A stretch of 8,610 bases of DNA from NCBI GenBank assembly GCA_025360565.1, contig JANYBY010000258.1, positions 1 to 8,610 of the forward strand, written 5' to 3'. Source of the stretch: Bacteroidota bacterium (GTDB taxonomy: Bacteria > Bacteroidota > Bacteroidia > B-17B0 > Aurantibacillaceae). The notes under the pieces were generated by a model. It ran no database searches and was not told where the DNA came from. It was given only the letters and a program-made list of their open reading frames with translations. The translations under genes were made by a program, and so were the position numbers. Of this stretch, positions 5,901 through 8,610 are shown piece after piece (within the stretch, counting starts at the first letter, position 1; each line of letters opens with the position of its first letter).

Positions 5901-8610
5901 GTTTAACCCTTTGCTTATCTAAAGTGGTATGGTCTGCTTTTACCGGAAAATCTTTAGCTGTGTAAAACTCATGTACTGTTTTGCCTGTTGCGTGTTTTTT
6001 TACATTTAAAACTGTTCTGTCTAAATTTTTTACAGTAACTGAACTATAACCTACTAAGGGGTCAGGATAAAAAGTTTCACCAATTGGTTCTTCCTGAAAA
6101 TATTCATCATTGGGAGCCATTACCCTTTTAATTGCAAAAGGCACCGGTTTGCGGTTTGAATTTTCATCGCCCCCATTTAAAGGCTCGTAACTAGCAACAC
6201 CGCTGCTTATTTCCTCTCCACTTCTTGTTGTATTATAAGAATATTCTTGTCCGTATGTTGAGCTGGTTTCACCGCTCATCGCATTCCAGTTATCATCGAT
6301 TTGAATTTTTGAAACACGGGAACCACCGCCTAATTTTTTTCCATTAGGATTATATAATCTTACGACCGAACGCGATGGAATAAATGTTCTTGCTACGCTT
6401 CTATTGTATAACGCTTTATTTATACCGGTAAATAAAGAGGACATATCCTGAACCAAGGTAACCAGGCCCTTAACGATTGTTTCATCTGAATTTCCAGCAG
6501 TTTGAGATCCCGGGAAAACAACACCCGGTAAATAAGTTCTGCCGAGTTGAAAGGCCGCTTTGGTTATAGGATTTACAAGAATATTTGAACCATCATCATT
6601 TATTCCTACCATTCTCATTTTTATAATGGCGTTGTAATAAGTATTGCCGCCAAAAGTGTATACTGAATTGTTTCCAATTAAAACATCTTCTATGTCAGCA
6701 TAAAGCGGGACGAACTCGGGCTTTCCTGGTTCAAGGTTAACACATGCTTTCACATAAACCTTATCGAGGCCTTTAAAATATTTATCTTTTAATTTTGCTA
6801 AAGCATTTGGATCCGTGGTTAAAACTCCGTTGCTTTTACTTGATGACAGATCAACCATCAAGTATTGGGCGTTTTGCGATCCATTATACAATTGACCACT
6901 ACCATTTGGAACAGCGTTTGAAAGGAATGTGGCATCCTGTATTTTAAACATCTGTGCGGACTCTTTGTTTTGAACATAGGCATAGTCATCCGATTCATAA
7001 GTAACAGTAATTTTACTTTGCGCGGGCGTTGTAATTCCGGTTAAAGACCATGCTCTTGCATTTATATCGGCGGTTGTTTTATCTTGTGTTGAATAAGGGA
7101 AATCCAAATTATTATCATTTCCACCAAGATTACTTTTGTAATAGCCCCATTTGTCAATCGAAGCAGGATTATAAGCAGGATTATCGGTGCCACTATTATA
7201 ATTGCCATTGCAGTATGAAAATAAATATGGAGTTAGAGCACCCTTTTGGGAATTACCATAGGTAAAATATATTTTTTTTAAAGTGAGCTTACCATTTTTT
7301 GGAAAAGTGGTTACTGGATCAGGAACCACATTACCCATAACGACAGTATTAATATTATTAGGAATACCCGGACAAAGAGAATAGTCGTATTCGAAATGTA
7401 CTATTTTTATTGGTTTAACATTTGTAGCTCCGGCAATAACAATATCTTTTTTAGCGTAAAGCCTTATTTCTTTTAAATAACGTTGTTGCGCTCCTCCCGA
7501 AATACCTCCCAAATCACCTCCCACCCCATAGCCATCTGCCCTTGGTGTTTCAGGATCATTTAGTACGTAAAATGCAATGAAATTTTTTGTTTCCACTGAA
7601 TGCGGATACCAAAGTTCTTTCCGACCATAAACATAACTTCCTTTATCATCGTTTTTATCGCTTAAAAAACCCTGATTAAGTAGTGCCGTACCATTGGGAT
7701 ATGGAATGCGCCATTTGTAATCGGTAACCTGAGAGTAATTGAATTTAGTATAGTCTCCGTAATCATCTATGGTAGGGCCATCATTACTTCTATCAACATA
7801 ATCACTCGAAAGTAATTCGGTAATCAGATATGAGTGAGCGTAACCCGGTATTGTATTTTTTTCATAAAAATTATCAATACCTTTTGTATTTCCTTTTGAA
7901 GCATCTTGAGCAGAGTGATTTACTAAACCTGTTGTTGAATTTAAATGAGTGCTTCCAGAACCTGAAATATTAAACATTACTTCCTGCTGATCACGATTAT
8001 AAATTGGAATGCCATAAACATATCTTGTACCATTTGGATTGGTAACCATTACTTCCGAAATATGGCTTGCTTTATTACCTGCGTATTCTAACCTGTCAAA
8101 ATTTGTTTGGTTTGTAAATAATTCACCAAAATTTGAAGGGTTTAATAAGCTATTAAAGGCTCCTCCAACAAAGGAAGCACTTGTGACAGGACTATAGCTT
8201 TTAACGTATTTATCAATGGCCGCGAATCTGCCCTCATCTGCATTTAAATAACTTACAAGGTTATTTCTGGTTGCTCTTTTTGTTCTTGTTGTATTTGCGC
8301 CTAATGGTTGTAAATTACCACTTTCATCAATTAGTTTATTGGTTGCTCTCCAAACCTGGTTGGATATTTTTTCCATTTTAACTTTGGCAGGAGCCTCATT
8401 TAAAATATTATTTACAAAAGCAACATCATCAGGATTTTTTTCTCCTGCCACTTTAAAATATGCTGATTCATAAGAAACGTTTTGATTAGTAAATCCAACT
8501 GAGTTTAACATATCATCATCTTCATCCCATCTTCCATTATTGCCATTGCTCCATTGAAAACTTAAATTAACTCCAACGTTAACATCTGGTATCACTAAAA
8601 CTTCTGCAGC
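2902..8610 (-). CDS. Giant Rhs/YD- and TcB/SpvB-like surface or secreted protein, N-terminus missing (partial)
   Basis: This frame is open from the right edge to a TAA stop, giving 1902 residues. A GTG at 8595 is an in-frame valine codon, not a start, because the frame continues as Ala-Ala-Glu-Val-Leu to the edge. Residues about 180-215 carry HISEVMVTNPNGTRYVYGIP. Residues 257-305 carry YAHSYLITELLSSDYVD and KWRIPYPNG. Residues 321-363 carry ELWYPHSVETK. Residues 437-560 carry GKLTLKKIYFTYGNS and the Trp-Ser-Leu-Thr...YESDDYAYVQ segment. Residues 787-860 carry GEEISSGVASYEP and GETFYPDPLVGYSSV. Residues 1073-1100 carry GEVVLTRTQNDFDDPVYNLK and YPAHW. Around 1525 is GNWRPKNDY. The end has DDIRIHPF and a YD repeat. 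I recognise these from large uncharacterised Bacteroidota proteins. The 'Trp-x-Leu-Thr-x-Ile...YE' pattern resembles the Rhs/TcB shell regions. No transmembrane segment or T9SS C-terminal sorting domain is seen; a signal peptide would lie outside the window. Family assignment is from memory, and function is unknown. Confidence 0.85.
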   Translation of the reverse strand, partial: AAEVLVIPDVNVGVNLSFQWSNGNNGRWDEDDDMLNSVGFTNQNVSYESAYFKVAGEKNPDDVAFVNNILNEAPAKVKMEKISNQVWRATNKLIDESGNLQPLGANTTRTKRATRNNLVSYLNADEGRFAAIDKYVKSYSPVTSASFVGGAFNSLLNPSNFGELFTNQTNFDRLEYAGNKASHISEVMVTNPNGTRYVYGIPIYNRDQQEVMFNISGSGSTHLNSTTGLVNHSAQDASKGNTKGIDNFYEKNTIPGYAHSYLITELLSSDYVDRSNDGPTIDDYGDYTKFNYSQVTDYKWRIPYPNGTALLNQGFLSDKNDDKGSYVYGRKELWYPHSVETKNFIAFYVLNDPETPRADGYGVGGDLGGISGGAQQRYLKEIRLYAKKDIVIAGATNVKPIKIVHFEYDYSLCPGIPNNINTVVMGNVVPDPVTTFPKNGKLTLKKIYFTYGNSQKGALTPYLFSYCNGNYNSGTDNPAYNPASIDKWGYYKSNLGGNDNNLDFPYSTQDKTTADINARAWSLTGITTPAQSKITVTYESDDYAYVQNKESAQMFKIQDATFLSNAVPNGSGQLYNGSQNAQYLMVDLSSSKSNGVLTTDPNALAKLKDKYFKGLDKVYVKACVNLEPGKPEFVPLYADIEDVLIGNNSVYTFGGNTYYNAIIKMRMVGINDDGSNILVNPITKAAFQLGRTYLPGVVFPGSQTAGNSDETIVKGLVTLVQDMSSLFTGINKALYNRSVARTFIPSRSVVRLYNPNGKKLGGGSRVSKIQIDDNWNAMSGETSSTYGQEYSYNTTRSGEEISSGVASYEPLNGGDENSNRKPVPFAIKRVMAPNDEYFQEEPIGETFYPDPLVGYSSVTVKNLDRTVLNVKKHATGKTVHEFYTAKDFPVKADHTTLDKQRVKPKIIKSLLKFGSTDKLYMSQGYRIKTNDMHGKPKSEKHFAEDAILPYSGITYFYKIKAGTTNELDNSVSVIDSKNGISNKIIGETTDMVTDSRQSKSDVYGAGVGININSAACTFYVPLVFVWPSFSHEKKEFHSISTTKIINQYGIVDHVEAFENYSKVSTNNLLYDEETGEVVLTRTQNDFDDPVYNLKYPAHWEYDRMGLAYKNNGIKIFDATGFYNNINGQVIGSIFVPGDEVLVKEKFPVPIPTFYTKTWVSYDAASNNNYLIKEDGTTFLGTTPNNIELKITRSGRRNMQGLPMSSLVSLQNPIQANKIDVTPATKVLSSSAVEFNENWQLPLGNNISGPATCNCTQTTFATREIAVWKQIFATNIYPFRSWLNSGSNSSNFVVASRAFNGGPVTYGSPNSPEISLFLNSFNAFTNIISNPSAFTLNMTLTKSQNPTQDVLTMSILFLCGNNAQFSTSLKAPTSGIFGAGNQFRYVSGTFGLLVSGGGAPGGGSIAVPQIYIPDGMIDVQGCSAIPQPTLTYPNQFAAPPQPLPLPPSPGGNLWCYLQLPYPPATNPFNNNPYFFAKTDDNMFTINGQPTGLCFNRMICTTTPAFTYQCGKLVGNIINPYQYGIRGNWRPKNDYSYLTSRSSSNNIKVDGNFMVFLPFYKHFGTPGNISSFWSPILSYNLSYDNWVKNNETQLVNQHGNVLQMNDALNRRAGSLYGFNQTLPSAVASNAYFNQIAFDSFEDYDYINGECSALNATNLSGYIEHFNFYNNKTNLTKISAHTGKTSIVVPIGFPTTTSLTVSRKLTDPTPAGGNDNVPYSIKPIDNHGLFGPFYSFASDQKFVLSVWTKQITFFGSDIPQVTDYTGATVLVKVGGTIVNTSPPKKSPIINGWQKLEYEFTVTQGTGTGNIDVSLVNANNSSHFLFDDIRIHPFNSNMKTMVYDPNSLRIMAELDDRNFATIYEYDEEGTLVRIKKETEKGIYTVKETRSGLKKAALPGGGGIIFN
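2908..3440 (-). other. C-terminal jelly-roll-like module followed by one YD-type repeat
   Basis: Residues about 1725-1830 read as a beta-sandwich: FVLSVWTKQ, then GWQKLEYEFTVTQ, IDVSLVN and FLFDDIRIHPF. The 'W-Q-K-L...Phe-Asp-Asp-Ile-x-Ile' pattern is typical of carbohydrate-binding-like sandwich domains in surface proteins. It is followed directly by MVYDPNSLRIMAELDD and TIYEYDEEGTLVRIKKETEK. The second part fits a YD repeat (Tyr-x-Tyr-Asp-x-x-Gly-x-Leu) with a trailing KETEKGIYTVKETRSG tail. The protein stops 15 residues later in a glycine-rich tail. Ligand binding is not shown by the sequence. Confidence 0.6.
4080..4866 (-). other. Cysteine-, proline- and glycine-rich segment inside the giant protein
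   Basis: Residues about 1249-1510 hold 8 of the 13 cysteines in the visible protein: Cys-Asn-Cys near the start, single cysteines in LFLCGN, QGCSA and NLWCYL, and three in the LCFNRMICTTT...YQCGK stretch. The segment also has a glycine/proline run (GGGAPGGGSI) and a poly-proline linker (AAPPQPLPLPPSPGG). It lies between two family-like motifs, SSAVEFNENW before and GNWRPKNDY after. The cysteines suggest disulfide-bonded extracellular structure. In the relatives I remember, the corresponding gap seems shorter, so this may be a lineage-specific insertion, but that is unchecked. Confidence 0.5.
6940..8100 (-). other. N-terminal conserved block of the giant protein, TcB/SpvB-like in pattern
   Basis: Residues about 170-560 of the partial protein form the most family-like stretch. 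It alternates short aromatic-rich strands with glycine/asparagine turns: RYVYGIP, then DYTKFNY, KWRIPY, YVYGRKELWYPHSVETK, KPIKIVHFEYDYSLCPGIP, LTLKKIYFTYG, and WSLTGITTPAQSKITVTYE followed by SDDYAYVQ. Two recurring elements, a 'Leu-x-x-Ile-x-(10)-Ile-x-Phe-x-Tyr' type strand pair and the 'x-Tyr-Glu-Ser-Asp-Asp' end, are like those preceding the YD-repeat shells of SpvB/TcB and Bacteroidota Rhs proteins. This is pattern resemblance only; a structure prediction would be needed to call a beta-propeller or shell. Confidence 0.45.
7272..7279 (-). repeat. A8 homopolymer (coding strand) in the first giant gene
   Basis: Eight consecutive T on the plus strand read as A8 in the coding strand, within LTLKKIYFTYG. 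The two lysines and isoleucine there are family-like, so the run is probably compositional. It is listed for comparison with the longer tracts in the two downstream genes. Confidence 0.5.

Noticed and set aside
7050..7265. Plus-strand open frame of 71 codons, rich in Tyr and His
   Set aside because: It is antisense to conserved motifs (FPYSTQDKT, NPAYNPAS) of the giant protein, so it is a codon-composition artefact.
8595..8595. GTG as a start codon for the first giant protein
   Set aside because: The same frame is open through to the right edge with coding-like residues before it, so this is an internal valine codon.

Overview
The window is AT-rich and coded entirely on the minus strand, with almost no intergenic space. 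It holds parts of three consecutive genes that look like one operon, transcribed from right to left. Codon usage, weak Shine-Dalgarno signals, a signal peptide ending in a Phe-Cys-Gln type site, and several conserved sequence signatures point to a Bacteroidota genome (Cytophaga/Flavobacterium/Sphingobacterium-like or an uncultured relative). No phylogenetic marker gene is present, so a finer placement is not possible.

Layout, in the direction of transcription. (1) Positions 8610 to 2902: the C-terminal 1902 residues of a giant protein whose start lies beyond the right edge. It belongs, from remembered motifs, to a large Bacteroidota family of presumably cell-surface or secreted proteins with Rhs/YD-repeat and TcB/SpvB-like character. 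It ends in a jelly-roll-like segment and a single YD-type repeat. (2) Positions 2885 to 2142: a small exported protein (247 residues, or 232 from an internal start) whose pattern resembles the LolA/DUF2092-type half-barrel fold. (3) Positions 2140 to 1: the N-terminal 713 residues of a second giant protein that runs off the left edge. Its frame is open across the whole left quarter of the window. It has a signal peptide, Ig-like and fibronectin-III-like segments, and then a region resembling the start of Bacteroidota Rhs proteins (DUF6443-like: 'YD-x-x-GRP' and 'YSPD-x-x-GR').

The gaps are 16 bp between genes 1 and 2 and 1 bp between genes 2 and 3, so transcription is very likely shared and translation of gene 3 is probably coupled to gene 2. 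The working picture, which is inference, is a secreted assembly made of two giant Rhs-like proteins with a small periplasmic LolA-like partner encoded between them. The biological role is not evident from the sequence. No RNA genes, mobile elements, CRISPR arrays or terminators were seen, and no stretch over 300 bases lacks a gene.
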